Below are positions 7,929 to 15,685 of a DNA stretch of 16,149 nucleotides, one piece after another (the stretch's first letter is position 1; every line of letters begins with the position of its first letter). Source of the DNA: Gammaproteobacteria bacterium (GTDB lineage: Bacteria > Pseudomonadota > Gammaproteobacteria > UBA4575); NCBI GenBank assembly GCA_027297825.1, contig JAPUHH010000119.1, positions 1-16,149 on the forward strand, given 5' to 3'. The notes beneath the pieces are model-generated. The model saw nothing but the letters and a program-made list of their open reading frames with translations, did no database searches and had not been told where the DNA came from. The translations under genes were made by a program, and so were the position numbers.

Positions 7929-8807
7929 CTATTTAACTTCTCCAAAAATTATTTTTGCAATAGCTGCTGAGTCGAGATCTCCATCTCCAGATGCAACGAC
8001 CTCTTGTAAGTATCTAGCAACCAGTTTAGCGCCAGGTAGTGATATTTTGTTTTCTACCGCGCTAGAAAGTGCGATCCTCATGTCTTTATTATGTAACTTA
8101 GCTTTAAAACCAGGTTGATAGTTATCATCCAGCATGCGTTTGCCATGTACTTCTAGAATTTTACTACTAGCAAAGCCGCCTAATAGCGCATCACGTACTT
8201 TACTAGGATCTACCCCGGAAGATTTAGCTAGTAAGAAAGCCTCAGCAACTGCTGATATCGTTTGTGCAACTAAAATTTGGTTGCAAGCCTTGGCGACTTG
8301 TCCGGCACCATGAGCACCCACATGAATGATATTTTTACCTAGGCACTGAAAAACGGGCAGAGCTCGATCAAATACATTAGCATTTCCGCCAACCATGATC
8401 GATAATTTGCCATCAATGGCTCCTTGCTCGCCACCGGAAACGGGAGCATCTAGCATATCTACATTTTGATCGCTAAGTCGTTGTGCAAGTTGTCGGGTTA
8501 CTTCAGGAGAGATCGTGCTCATATCAATTACAAGGTGCTTTCGATTGGCGCCATGAATAATCCCATTTGAACCGATAACAATTTCAGCTACATCAGGACT
8601 GTCCTCAACCATGGTGATGGTGATTGTACAATGTTGAGCTAATTCTGCAGGTGACTTGAATATTTCTACATCATGCGATTCGAAAGAATGTAAAGAGCTA
8701 TATCGCCGTGCATATAAACCTAATTTGTAATTGGCCTTTAGCAAATTAAACGCCATAGGTTTACCCATAATACCTAGACCAATTATGCCAATTCTATCTG
8801 GACTCAT
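7929..8807 (-). CDS. Beta-hydroxyacid dehydrogenase, GarR/GlxR-like (tartronate semialdehyde reductase family)
   Basis: A 292-residue NAD(P)-dependent dehydrogenase of the 3-hydroxyisobutyrate dehydrogenase superfamily, full length. A Rossmann-fold motif IGIIGLGIMGKPM (6-18) begins the protein. The substrate-binding signature DAPVSGGEQGAIDGKLSIMVGG (120-141) follows. The active-site segment GAGQVAKACNQ carries the predicted catalytic lysine K173 and nearby N176. The C-terminal region GFKAKLHNKDMRIAL resembles tartronate semialdehyde reductases. Likely substrates are tartronate, glyoxylate/succinate or methylmalonate semialdehydes; sequence alone does not decide, so no gene symbol is given. 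No glycerate kinase, gcl or valine-degradation gene is nearby. The gene lies 72 bp downstream of the DUF1631 gene on the same strand and may be co-transcribed with it. Upstream AAAAG is the only hint of a ribosome-binding site. Confidence 0.87.
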   Translation of the reverse strand: MSPDRIGIIGLGIMGKPMAFNLLKANYKLGLYARRYSSLHSFESHDVEIFKSPAELAQHCTITITMVEDSPDVAEIVIGSNGIIHGANRKHLVIDMSTISPEVTRQLAQRLSDQNVDMLDAPVSGGEQGAIDGKLSIMVGGNANVFDRALPVFQCLGKNIIHVGAHGAGQVAKACNQILVAQTISAVAEAFLLAKSSGVDPSKVRDALLGGFASSKILEVHGKRMLDDNYQPGFKAKLHNKDMRIALSSAVENKISLPGAKLVARYLQEVVASGDGDLDSAAIAKIIFGEVK

Positions 8808-8879
8808 CTTTTATCTATTATTATTGTGTCGACTAAGTAGAGCTTAGCATGATGGACATTAAAAAATAATAACGTTAAT

Positions 8880-11531
8880 TCACCCGGAGTTAGTACTCTT
8901 GCTATGGCCATCGCGGATAGTGCTGATTACAGAACTAAGCGCTAAATCAAAACGATTGCTCTCATTAATTACACGGGTTCGTCCTGCAGCGAAATCATGC
9001 ATAAAGGTTTGTAGGTCTATTTTTAAAGAGTAGTCACCTGAGCGGTCAGTAAATAATAAGCTATTTGTGGCTTCAATGGTTGCAGAGAATTTGAGTCGGC
9101 GTATTGCTTTAGTATCGCCTTGATAAATCTCTAACCATGTGCCTGGTACGATGCTTTCTGGTATGTCATCTAGTGTAAATTTTATTTCTTGCTCATGTTC
9201 TTTGTTCTCAATTGCATCATCTTCCTCATGGCGGGACTGCGTATCTTTTGTGTTAGTTTCTGATTTTTCTGTAATATCTATAGGTGATGCATCCTGTTTT
9301 ATGGGGTTGGCCTGCATAGGTTCATTTTCATTATGCTCAATAGCAAAACTTTGATCAGATGTCTGTTTCTCATATATATCATCAAATTTAATCTTGTCGA
9401 GCATTTCGTCTTGATCGAGTGCGGCCTCAAATTCTGATCCATGTGATGCTTTAATTTCTTTTTCAAAATTGAAGTCTGGCTTTTCTTGTATAAATGTATT
9501 GGCTACAGGTGAAGATTCCCCAGGCGATGAGAGATCTTTGAATAAGCGAACAACATTGTCAGAATGTTCCGTTTCTTGGTGATTTTTCTCAGTCAGTGCA
9601 TTAAGCTCTTTTGCTTCTTGTTGAAGATCACGTAGATAAGTTGCATACCAGGCTCCTGCTGTTTCAATAATTTCATCAAGTTCTTGGTTTTTACATATCA
9701 GATACTCAAGTTCATCATGAATGTAATTAAAAAACTCATTAGGTTGTTTAATGTATTGATGTATTTCATGCAACGAGTGCGTTCCTTGTGAGACTTCAAT
9801 CACTTTGCGTAAGGTGCGTACAGATGTGCGCCAATCTTTGGATTTTTTCCCCTGTTTCATAAAGATGATGGCCATATGTGGGGACCAACACTTTAGACAA
9901 AACTCAAGCATTTGATTGGGTAGTTCTCTTTCATCTAGGTGTTTCTTGAAAGTATGAAGAACAAAGCGTTTAGCTGCAGAATGTTTCGCCTTTAGTTTTG
10001 CTTTACTTTTTTTCACTTTTTTCTGTTTTTGCTCTCGTTCTAAACTATGAATATCAAGCTTTTGAATTTCATCAAGAGCTAATTCGAATATATGTGTATC
10101 TGTTTCAAAATTTTCAGCAATTAAATCAACAACAGACTTAAGCTTGTTGAATAGAAGCTCTTCTTTTGCCGTAACTCCAATGCCAATTGAAGTTAGTTTA
10201 TTTAATAAGCATCTGGCTGGATGCTTAGGATTCTGAAAAAATGTTAAATCTATCAATGCCAGTTTGATAATCGAAATTTGTAATTTCGCAAATAATGCTT
10301 TAATGGCGTCGCATAAAGTTTCATCGTCTAAAATAAGCTGGAAAATATTACTTACAAAGTCAATAACGTTCTCTTCATTTGTGACGATCTCTGAAGCATC
10401 TAATGCGCCTTTATCGTGTAGCGTTCTGCGAACTGCGGTTTTTATTTGATCTGCTTGAAAAATGGCATCGCTTGTGGCTTCTACCTGTTGCACAGTGGAA
10501 AGGGCGCGCACAAATTGGCGGCGTTGATCCGGTAATGGATCTGAAGCTGTGCCTGGGTCGTATGGCTGCAATAAAAGACTGATGGTGTTTTGGTCTAGTC
10601 CAGTTTGCCCGGGCCCGTAGACATCCATGGTGCTAAATTCAGGGTCTTCTTTTAGGTTTTGAGGAGTATGCTGATCAAATTGCTCTTTTCCCAGTGAAAG
10701 TTCTTGGTTTAAAATATTTTCATCAACGGGCGAAAAAAATTGTCCTGTGGTGAGTCCTACTGCCGTAGAGGCTAAAGTGTCAGTATGTTCTATTTCCTCT
10801 GACGCTAAAGTTGACTCAGTGATAGTTGCATGGCTCACTGAATTGGCAGAGGGCAGAATTTTCATATCCATTAGGAATTGGTTCAATTGCGCGTAAAAAT
10901 CATATAGCTTCGGCGATATTTGCTGATAAAATAGTTTGCATAAAAGAATTTTTCCGTCGGTTGAGATATTAAGCGGTGCGATTGCATTTTGAAACTGCGG
11001 GTAAAATTCTTGTGGGTGCATGCAGTGCGAATTGAAATCCGGATGTGCTAGGTATGAAAGCTCTTGTAAGCGTAGTTCAAGTTCTGCTAGTGATTCTGTA
11101 TGTCGACTTTCGCTGCGACTAATAATATTGTCAACGGTTAATGCGAGTTCAATTGTATCTGTGGAAAGTGTATTGGTTTGCGTATGTTCTGATGTTTTTG
11201 TACGCGCAATAACAGAAGCGGATGTGTAAAATCTTGATTCAATTTCCACATAAAATTCTGATGTCACTACGTGTTGTCTGGCGAGGAAGGCATCAAGTGC
11301 TTCGTCGCGCGCACGACTACTCAGCTCTGTTATTTGTTGGCGAAATTTTGTATCTTGAACAATCGAAAAGCATTCCTGCAAACAGGTGTGCAAAAGCTTT
11401 TTAAGCTTGCGGTTAACATGCTCGACTACTTGATCATGGTCGACTTGTCCATCTTCATCGAATAGATTTTGCGCTTGTAATTCTACCATTCTGGTGCTGA
11501 TTGAGATTAATGTCTCTCTACATTCTTTCAA
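8880..11531 (-). CDS. DUF1631 family protein, function unknown
   Basis: An 883-residue, hydrophilic, mostly helical protein without signal peptide or membrane segment, so probably cytoplasmic. The middle matches the DUF1631 family from memory: IDFVSNIFQLILDDETL (390-406), KLQISIIKLALIDLTFFQNPKHPAR (416-440) and a region around CWSPHMAIIFMKQGKKSKDW (548-567). A lysine-rich stretch (502-516) lies between these. Residues about 650-790 form a low-complexity, Glu/Asp/Ser/Thr-rich linker. The last about 65 ordered residues (GTWLEIY at 797-803 to RTRVIN at 851-856) look like a PilZ-type beta-barrel but lack the full c-di-GMP motif. The start is TTG at 11531, with a stop two codons upstream; an ATG at 11489 would shorten it by 14 residues. 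The TTG is kept because the segment after it resembles the N-terminus of homologues. The biological role is not known. Confidence 0.82.
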   Translation of the reverse strand: MKECRETLISISTRMVELQAQNLFDEDGQVDHDQVVEHVNRKLKKLLHTCLQECFSIVQDTKFRQQITELSSRARDEALDAFLARQHVVTSEFYVEIESRFYTSASVIARTKTSEHTQTNTLSTDTIELALTVDNIISRSESRHTESLAELELRLQELSYLAHPDFNSHCMHPQEFYPQFQNAIAPLNISTDGKILLCKLFYQQISPKLYDFYAQLNQFLMDMKILPSANSVSHATITESTLASEEIEHTDTLASTAVGLTTGQFFSPVDENILNQELSLGKEQFDQHTPQNLKEDPEFSTMDVYGPGQTGLDQNTISLLLQPYDPGTASDPLPDQRRQFVRALSTVQQVEATSDAIFQADQIKTAVRRTLHDKGALDASEIVTNEENVIDFVSNIFQLILDDETLCDAIKALFAKLQISIIKLALIDLTFFQNPKHPARCLLNKLTSIGIGVTAKEELLFNKLKSVVDLIAENFETDTHIFELALDEIQKLDIHSLEREQKQKKVKKSKAKLKAKHSAAKRFVLHTFKKHLDERELPNQMLEFCLKCWSPHMAIIFMKQGKKSKDWRTSVRTLRKVIEVSQGTHSLHEIHQYIKQPNEFFNYIHDELEYLICKNQELDEIIETAGAWYATYLRDLQQEAKELNALTEKNHQETEHSDNVVRLFKDLSSPGESSPVANTFIQEKPDFNFEKEIKASHGSEFEAALDQDEMLDKIKFDDIYEKQTSDQSFAIEHNENEPMQANPIKQDASPIDITEKSETNTKDTQSRHEEDDAIENKEHEQEIKFTLDDIPESIVPGTWLEIYQGDTKAIRRLKFSATIEATNSLLFTDRSGDYSLKIDLQTFMHDFAAGRTRVINESNRFDLALSSVISTIRDGHSKSTNSG

Positions 11532-11635
11532 GCGTTAGTTTAGGGTATTCCTTGTTAATATGATGTGATAGAGCAATCGCTTAGTCCTGAACATTGTGCC
11601 ATTTATCTGCTTTCGTGTACCCTGTGGCTTTAACC

Positions 11636-11641
11636 ATTATA
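11636..11641 (-). promoter_or_regulatory. Possible -10 element for the DUF1631 gene in the divergent intergenic space
   Basis: The 137 bp between the DUF1631 start (11531) and the holA start (11669) must hold outward promoters for both strands unless holA is read from elsewhere. On the - strand a perfect TATAAT occurs at 11641-11636. No convincing -35 hexamer lies 16-18 bp upstream. It would give a leader of about 100 bases. On the + strand I see only poor matches for a holA promoter. Confidence 0.25.
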
Positions 11642-11668
11642 GGCAGCAGTTATCCGGCTCTATATACA

Positions 11669-12673
11669 ATGCAAATCCGTTTTTCACAACTAAAAGATAA
11701 CCTCGCTCGAGCGCCGATACCCGCGATGTTAGTTAGCGGCGACGAGCCGTACCAACAAATGCTGGCAGCGGACATGCTGCGAAGTCGTGCTAAAGAATTA
11801 GGTTTTACGGAGCGAAAAATTCTTACCGTTGAAAAGGGCTTTGATTGGTCTGAGTTAGGAGCTGCAAATAATAATTTGTCGCTATTTGGGGAGCGGACTT
11901 TAATTGACTTGCGAATACCTACAGGAAAACCTGGGGCAAGTGGGTCTAAAGCTATTGTAACATTTCTGAAGGGCCTGCATGAAGACGTAATGCTATTAGT
12001 GCAAGCGCCAAGGTTGGATCGAAATGGAATAAATTCTGCCTGGGCAAAAGCTATTGAGAAGGCGGGGGTGGTGTTGCGTGTATGGCCATTGAACGAAGTG
12101 GAAACTAAAAGTTGGATTAAGCAAAAATTAAACTCTAAGGGTTTTTCTGTAACGGATGAAATTGTTGCATTGATCGCGCAGCAGGTTGAAGGGAATCTAC
12201 TTGCTGCAATGCAGGAAATTGAAAAGATTGCACTGATTAGTGAAACGAAGCAGTTAGATATCCAAGCAATCAATGCTATGTTGACTAACAGTAGCCGCTA
12301 TTCCTTGAATGAATTAATGGATGCGGTGATAAAAAAGGACTTATCAAGACTTGTGCGTATTATGCAGAGCTTGGAAAAAGAAGATATTGCACCGCCTTTG
12401 TTGCTGTGGGGTCTGACGGAGCAAATTAGAAAGATGGCGGATGCGAGTAAGTTACAGTCTAGGGGGCAAGTATCGGGCCATATTGAAAAACTAGTTCAGT
12501 TAAGTCATATTCACCAACAGCATATAGGGACGGGCAACGAGAGTCAGATGACTAGGCCTGAAATTTTACTGCAACAATGTGCCTGGACGGATCGCGTGAT
12601 AAAAGGTCGTGCTAACGGCAATCCCTGGCATGAACTGCTACAATTAAGCATCGCTGTGCAAATATCAGCATAG
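11669..12673 (+). CDS. holA: DNA polymerase III delta subunit
   Basis: The delta subunit of the clamp loader, which opens the beta sliding clamp during replication. With the ATG at 11669 the product has 334 residues, close to the 343 of E. coli. The N-terminus MQIRFSQLKDNLAR leads into LVSGDEPYQQ (21-30), the family's GDEP-type segment. The EGNLLAAMQEIEKIAL helix lies around 174-189, matching E. coli EGNLLALAQALERL. The reading frame is open further upstream to a TTG at 11594, but the 25 extra residues have no counterpart in HolA, so the ATG is preferred. No clear Shine-Dalgarno sequence precedes it. In E. coli holA directly follows lptE; here it is separated by the inverted block and must have its own promoter or depend on read-through. 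Confidence 0.93.
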   Translation: MQIRFSQLKDNLARAPIPAMLVSGDEPYQQMLAADMLRSRAKELGFTERKILTVEKGFDWSELGAANNNLSLFGERTLIDLRIPTGKPGASGSKAIVTFLKGLHEDVMLLVQAPRLDRNGINSAWAKAIEKAGVVLRVWPLNEVETKSWIKQKLNSKGFSVTDEIVALIAQQVEGNLLAAMQEIEKIALISETKQLDIQAINAMLTNSSRYSLNELMDAVIKKDLSRLVRIMQSLEKEDIAPPLLLWGLTEQIRKMADASKLQSRGQVSGHIEKLVQLSHIHQQHIGTGNESQMTRPEILLQQCAWTDRVIKGRANGNPWHELLQLSIAVQISA

Positions 12674-12780
12674 CTAGGGAATGTTGCATATTTAAAATTC
12701 TTTTGGGCAATATTTCATTTGTAACGATGATATTTATCAATACAGATGTGCCTAGTCATAGGAGTCAAGGTTGTAAATGT

Positions 12781-12797
12781 TAAGCAAGAGTTGCTTA
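12781..12797 (+). promoter_or_regulatory. Perfect inverted repeat in the proA leader
   Basis: TAAGCAA (12781-12787) and TTGCTTA (12791-12797) are perfect inverted copies separated by GAG. The repeat lies 42 bp before the proA ATG, inside the 166-bp holA-proA gap. No T-run follows, so it is not a simple terminator. It could be an operator or an RNA hairpin in the leader. A smaller inverted repeat, CCTA/TAGG with a 4-base loop, sits at 12751-12762. No strong sigma-70 promoter is evident in the gap, and nothing else is recognised there. Confidence 0.4.
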
Positions 12798-12839
12798 GAT
12801 AGGATATTTAATTTCTCAAATTCGGATTAATAATTATTT

Positions 12840-14123
12840 ATGAGCGTTGCTGTAAAAGATCAAGCTGGTGCAATCGAAAATTACATCGCGGATGTTACGC
12901 GACGTGCCGAGCGAGTAAGCCGTGAAATCGCTGCCGCAAACTCAGAGACAAAGAATCAAGCACTGCTATATATCGCTGAGCAGATCCTTGCATCGAGTAC
13001 GACACTTAAACAACATAACGCACGTGATTTAGAAGAGGGGAGGAAGCGAGGGCTTGATGATGCATTGTTAGATCGTCTAGAACTGAATGATGCACGCATA
13101 CAGGGAATGGCAGATGGTCTGCAGCAAGTGATTTCTTTGCCCGATCCAGTTGGAGAGACAACTGCATTTGCGACACGGCCAAGTGGGATAAAAGTCGGTA
13201 AAATGCGCGTGCCCATTGGGGTAATTCTTATTATTTATGAGTCTCGTCCTAATGTAACAGCTGATGCTGCTGCGCTATGTATTAAATCCGGGAATGTGAC
13301 AATTTTGCGTGGTGGTTCTGAAGCTATACATTCTAACCATGCAATCTCGGATTGTATCCATGCGGGTCTTGATAAGTCAGGTCTTTCTAAAGATATTGTT
13401 CAAGTAATCAACACTCCAGACCGGCAAGCTGTTAAATCGCTACTGCAAGCCGATGCGCATATTGATATTGTCATCCCGCGCGGAGGCAAGGGCTTGGTCG
13501 AACGCGTTATACAAGAATCGCGTATCCCACTACTTAAGCATCTAGATGGCGTATGCCATGTTTATATTCAAGAGGACGCTGATGTAAACATGGCTATTGA
13601 TATTGCTGTAAATGCCAAATCGCAACGATTTGGTGTTTGCAATGCGATGGAAACATTGTTGATTAATGGGTCCATTGCTAAGCAAGTATTACCAAGCCTT
13701 GCGGATAAATATGAGAGCAAAGGTGTTGAGCTTCGTGGTTGCCCACAAACCTGCTCTATTTTACCAAATATTGCCCGAGCATCAGAGCAGGATTGGTATC
13801 AGGAATATCTAGGGCCTATATTATCGATTCGTATTGTTGAGGGGCTTTCGCAAGCCATGGACCATATTCAAAAATACGGTTCTCACCACACGGATACCAT
13901 TGTTACTAGCAATGATGCTATTGCACAGAAATTTTTACGCGAAGTAGATTCGAGTTCGGTGATGGTAAATGCTTCAACTCGATTTGCGGATGGTTTTGAA
14001 TATGGCTTAGGTGCTGAAATTGGAATTAGCACAGATAAGTTACATGCTCGAGGGCCGGTAGGGCTTGAAGGGCTTACGACTCAAAAGTTTATTGTGCTTG
14101 GAGATGGAAACATCCGTGAGTAG
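12840..14123 (+). CDS. proA: Gamma-glutamyl phosphate reductase
   Basis: A 427-residue NADPH-dependent enzyme of proline synthesis, converting gamma-glutamyl phosphate to glutamate semialdehyde. It has the aldehyde-dehydrogenase-like fold. The catalytic cysteine is C267 in AKSQRFGVCNAMETLL. Other typical segments are MRVPIGVILIIYESRPNVTADAA (122-144), ILRGGSEA (155-162), IVIPRGGKGLV (210-220) and, near the end, GLGAEIGISTDKLHARGPVGLEGLT. The partner gene proB (glutamate 5-kinase) is not in the window. The ATG at 12840 gives the normal length and no better start exists; the ribosome-binding site is poor. The proA-nadD-rsfS-rlmH order also occurs in Pseudomonas. Confidence 0.97.
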   Translation: MSVAVKDQAGAIENYIADVTRRAERVSREIAAANSETKNQALLYIAEQILASSTTLKQHNARDLEEGRKRGLDDALLDRLELNDARIQGMADGLQQVISLPDPVGETTAFATRPSGIKVGKMRVPIGVILIIYESRPNVTADAAALCIKSGNVTILRGGSEAIHSNHAISDCIHAGLDKSGLSKDIVQVINTPDRQAVKSLLQADAHIDIVIPRGGKGLVERVIQESRIPLLKHLDGVCHVYIQEDADVNMAIDIAVNAKSQRFGVCNAMETLLINGSIAKQVLPSLADKYESKGVELRGCPQTCSILPNIARASEQDWYQEYLGPILSIRIVEGLSQAMDHIQKYGSHHTDTIVTSNDAIAQKFLREVDSSSVMVNASTRFADGFEYGLGAEIGISTDKLHARGPVGLEGLTTQKFIVLGDGNIRE

Positions 14124-14129
14124 ACTTGC

Positions 14130-14147
14130 ATACTAGAAGTATTTTTT
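14130..14147 (+). terminator. Weak hairpin with T-run after proA
   Basis: ATACT (14130-14134) and AGTAT (14138-14142) can form a 5-bp stem with a 3-base loop, followed by a T-run (six T in all, 14142-14147). It lies 6 bases past the proA stop and 24 bases before nadD. The stem is short and AT-rich, so full termination is doubtful; partial attenuation is possible. Confidence 0.25.
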
Positions 14148-14171
14148 GGTGTATTTGTTAGGAATAAATAT

Positions 14172-14801
14172 GTGCTAGGGATATTTGGCGGTTCTTTTGA
14201 CCCAATTCATTTTGGGCATATCAAATTGGCATTAGCGCTATTAGAGCACTTCGATTTCGAGCAAATTCGATTCATACCTTGTCAGCAGTCACCGCATAAA
14301 CAAGTAGTTCATGCCAATGCACAACATCGCTGGCAAATGTTGGAGTTGGTAACCAATGCAAATACAAAACTAATTGCTGATGACCGAGAACTCAAACGAT
14401 CGGGTCTATCTTATACGATTGATACATTAAAAGAGCTGCGTGCAGAGACGAAGTCACGACAGACGCTAGTATTGATTATTGGTATTGATGCTTTTTTGAA
14501 TTTTTGTAAATGGCGTCAGTTTGAGGAGATGCTATTGATTTGTCATATTATGTTATTACCGCGCTCTGGTTATGGTTTGCCACAGGAAGGTTGCGAAAAG
14601 GAGTTATATGATACGCATGGTACGGATGACATAATGGACCTATCTGGGGCCTTGAACGGATTTATCTATCTAAGCGATGCTAAGGAAATAGATGTTTCAT
14701 CTACTGCCATTCGAGAATGTATCTCTACAGGCGCGCAACCTAGATACTTATTGCCAGGAAATGTGTGGAACTATATTCGTAGAAATAATTTGTATACTTA
14801 A
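14172..14801 (+). CDS. nadD: Nicotinate-nucleotide adenylyltransferase
   Basis: A 209-residue cytoplasmic enzyme that joins ATP and nicotinate mononucleotide to form nicotinate adenine dinucleotide in NAD synthesis. The N-terminus MLGIFGGSFDPIHFGH contains the GGSFDP loop (6-11) and the HxGH nucleotidyltransferase motif (13-16). PHKQ (41-44) and the C-terminal SSTAIR (176-181), equivalent to the ISxTxIR motif, complete the signature. The start is GTG at 14172, preceded by TAGGA at 14159-14163, the clearest Shine-Dalgarno element in the window. The overlapping ATG at 14170 is out of frame and meets a stop after two codons. Length matches E. coli NadD (213). rsfS follows after 12 bp. Confidence 0.96.
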   Translation: MLGIFGGSFDPIHFGHIKLALALLEHFDFEQIRFIPCQQSPHKQVVHANAQHRWQMLELVTNANTKLIADDRELKRSGLSYTIDTLKELRAETKSRQTLVLIIGIDAFLNFCKWRQFEEMLLICHIMLLPRSGYGLPQEGCEKELYDTHGTDDIMDLSGALNGFIYLSDAKEIDVSSTAIRECISTGAQPRYLLPGNVWNYIRRNNLYT

Positions 14802-14813
14802 AAAGTTGTGTGA

Positions 14814-15152
14814 ATGGGAAAAAACAAGACTGTAGTAACTGCAATTAATGCATTAGAAGATTTAAAAGGCAAAGATATTGTCTTAATTGATACACGTGGA
14901 AAATCTGATTTCTTTGATGCCATGATTATTGTAACTGGCACCTCAGATCGTCATGTCAAATCTTTAGCTGATCGATTGGTGTTGGATGCTAAAGAGCAGA
15001 GCTTGGGTATGTTAGGCGTGGAACGAGATCGAGCTTGGGTCTTAATTGATCTGTTCGATGTTATCGTACACGTCATGTTAGAGGAAACTCGTGATTTTTA
15101 TAGCTTAGAAAAACTTTGGCAAGTCAGTAGCGAGCGCAAGCAAGTTCTTTAA
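14814..15152 (+). CDS. rsfS: Ribosomal silencing factor RsfS
   Basis: A 112-residue protein of the RsfS/YbeB (Iojap-like) family. RsfS binds ribosomal protein L14 (uL14) on the 50S subunit and blocks joining with 30S, reducing translation when nutrients are short. Recognisable parts are LKGKDIVLIDTRGKSDFFD (17-35), VTGTSDRHVKSLAD (40-53), WVLIDLFDVIVHVMLEE (75-91) and the closing YSLEKLW (96-102), all close to the E. coli protein. It lies 12 bp after nadD and 37 bp before rlmH, as in many gammaproteobacteria. The gene start has no clear Shine-Dalgarno sequence, so translation may be coupled to nadD. Confidence 0.96.
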   Translation: MGKNKTVVTAINALEDLKGKDIVLIDTRGKSDFFDAMIIVTGTSDRHVKSLADRLVLDAKEQSLGMLGVERDRAWVLIDLFDVIVHVMLEETRDFYSLEKLWQVSSERKQVL

Positions 15153-15189
15153 ACAAAAATATAATAGCGAAGCTGCTAGAAATATCATT

Positions 15190-15660
15190 GTGCAAATTTA
15201 CGTATTAGCTGTGGGAGATAAGCCACCATCATGGATTGAGGCGGGAGTTAATCAATATATTGAGCGTATGCCTCGAGAATGCAATGTTCAAATTAATACC
15301 ATTGCGACCGCTAAGCGTTCTAAGAGTCAAGCAATTAAACAAGCGCAAGCGCAAGAGCAAGAGCTTTTACTCAAACACACTCCAAATGACAGCCTGCGAA
15401 TTGCACTGGACGAGCATGGTAAGTCTTGGACAACCATAGTGTTGGCCGAAAAGCTTGAAAATTGGCTGCAAAACTTTCCTGTGGTGACGCTTTATATAGG
15501 TGGACCAGATGGCTTTACCCAAGATTTTTTGGATCAGGCTGACTTTGTATGGTCGCTATCGACTTTGACAATGCCGCATATGCTAGTACGGGTGCTGTTA
15601 GTAGAGCAGCTATATCGAGCCTGGACAATAATTCAAGGTCATCCTTATCATCGAGAATAG
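15190..15660 (+). CDS. rlmH: 23S rRNA (pseudouridine1915-N3)-methyltransferase
   Basis: A 156-residue SPOUT-class methyltransferase that uses S-adenosylmethionine to methylate pseudouridine 1915 in helix 69 of 23S rRNA, acting on assembled 70S ribosomes. The SAM-binding loop is LYIGGPDGF (101-109). The knot region ends with WSLSTLTMPHMLVRVLLVEQ and the conserved tail LYRAWTIIQGHPYHRE, which contains the family's C-terminal YHRE. Length equals the E. coli protein (about 155). The start is GTG at 15190, giving MQIYVLAVGDKPP, the expected N-terminus. A short CAAGCG-like direct repeat around 15340-15360 encodes a QAQAQEQE helix. A Maf-family gene follows after 25 bp. Confidence 0.97.
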   Translation: MQIYVLAVGDKPPSWIEAGVNQYIERMPRECNVQINTIATAKRSKSQAIKQAQAQEQELLLKHTPNDSLRIALDEHGKSWTTIVLAEKLENWLQNFPVVTLYIGGPDGFTQDFLDQADFVWSLSTLTMPHMLVRVLLVEQLYRAWTIIQGHPYHRE

Positions 15661-15685
15661 AGAATAGCTGAAGAATAAATCATCT

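Noticed and set aside
7943..7957. Near-palindrome CAAAAAT-T-ATTTTTG close to the end of the dehydrogenase gene, as a bidirectional terminator for lptE and the dehydrogenase gene
   Set aside because: It lies inside the dehydrogenase coding sequence, has one GC pair only and no usable loop, so a stable hairpin is unlikely.
8833..8847. Inverted repeat CTAAG-TAGAG-CTTAG between the DUF1631 and dehydrogenase genes as terminator
   Set aside because: The stem is only 5 bp and no T-run follows on the transcribed strand; too weak to call, though an operator cannot be excluded.
8880..11531. Horizontal acquisition of the DUF1631 gene as a defence or toxin island
   Set aside because: No mobile-element gene, flanking repeat, tRNA or clear change in composition is visible, and DUF1631 is a widespread chromosomal family.
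11650..12273. A 207-codon open frame on the - strand over holA
   Set aside because: It is fully antisense to the well-supported holA frame, has low-complexity Ser/Arg/Ile-rich composition typical of shadow frames, and matches no family I know.
15335..15366. CAAGCG-like tandem repeat as a phase-variation tract in rlmH
   Set aside because: The copies are few, imperfect and 6 bp long, so a change in copy number would keep the frame; they simply encode a Gln/Ala-rich helix.
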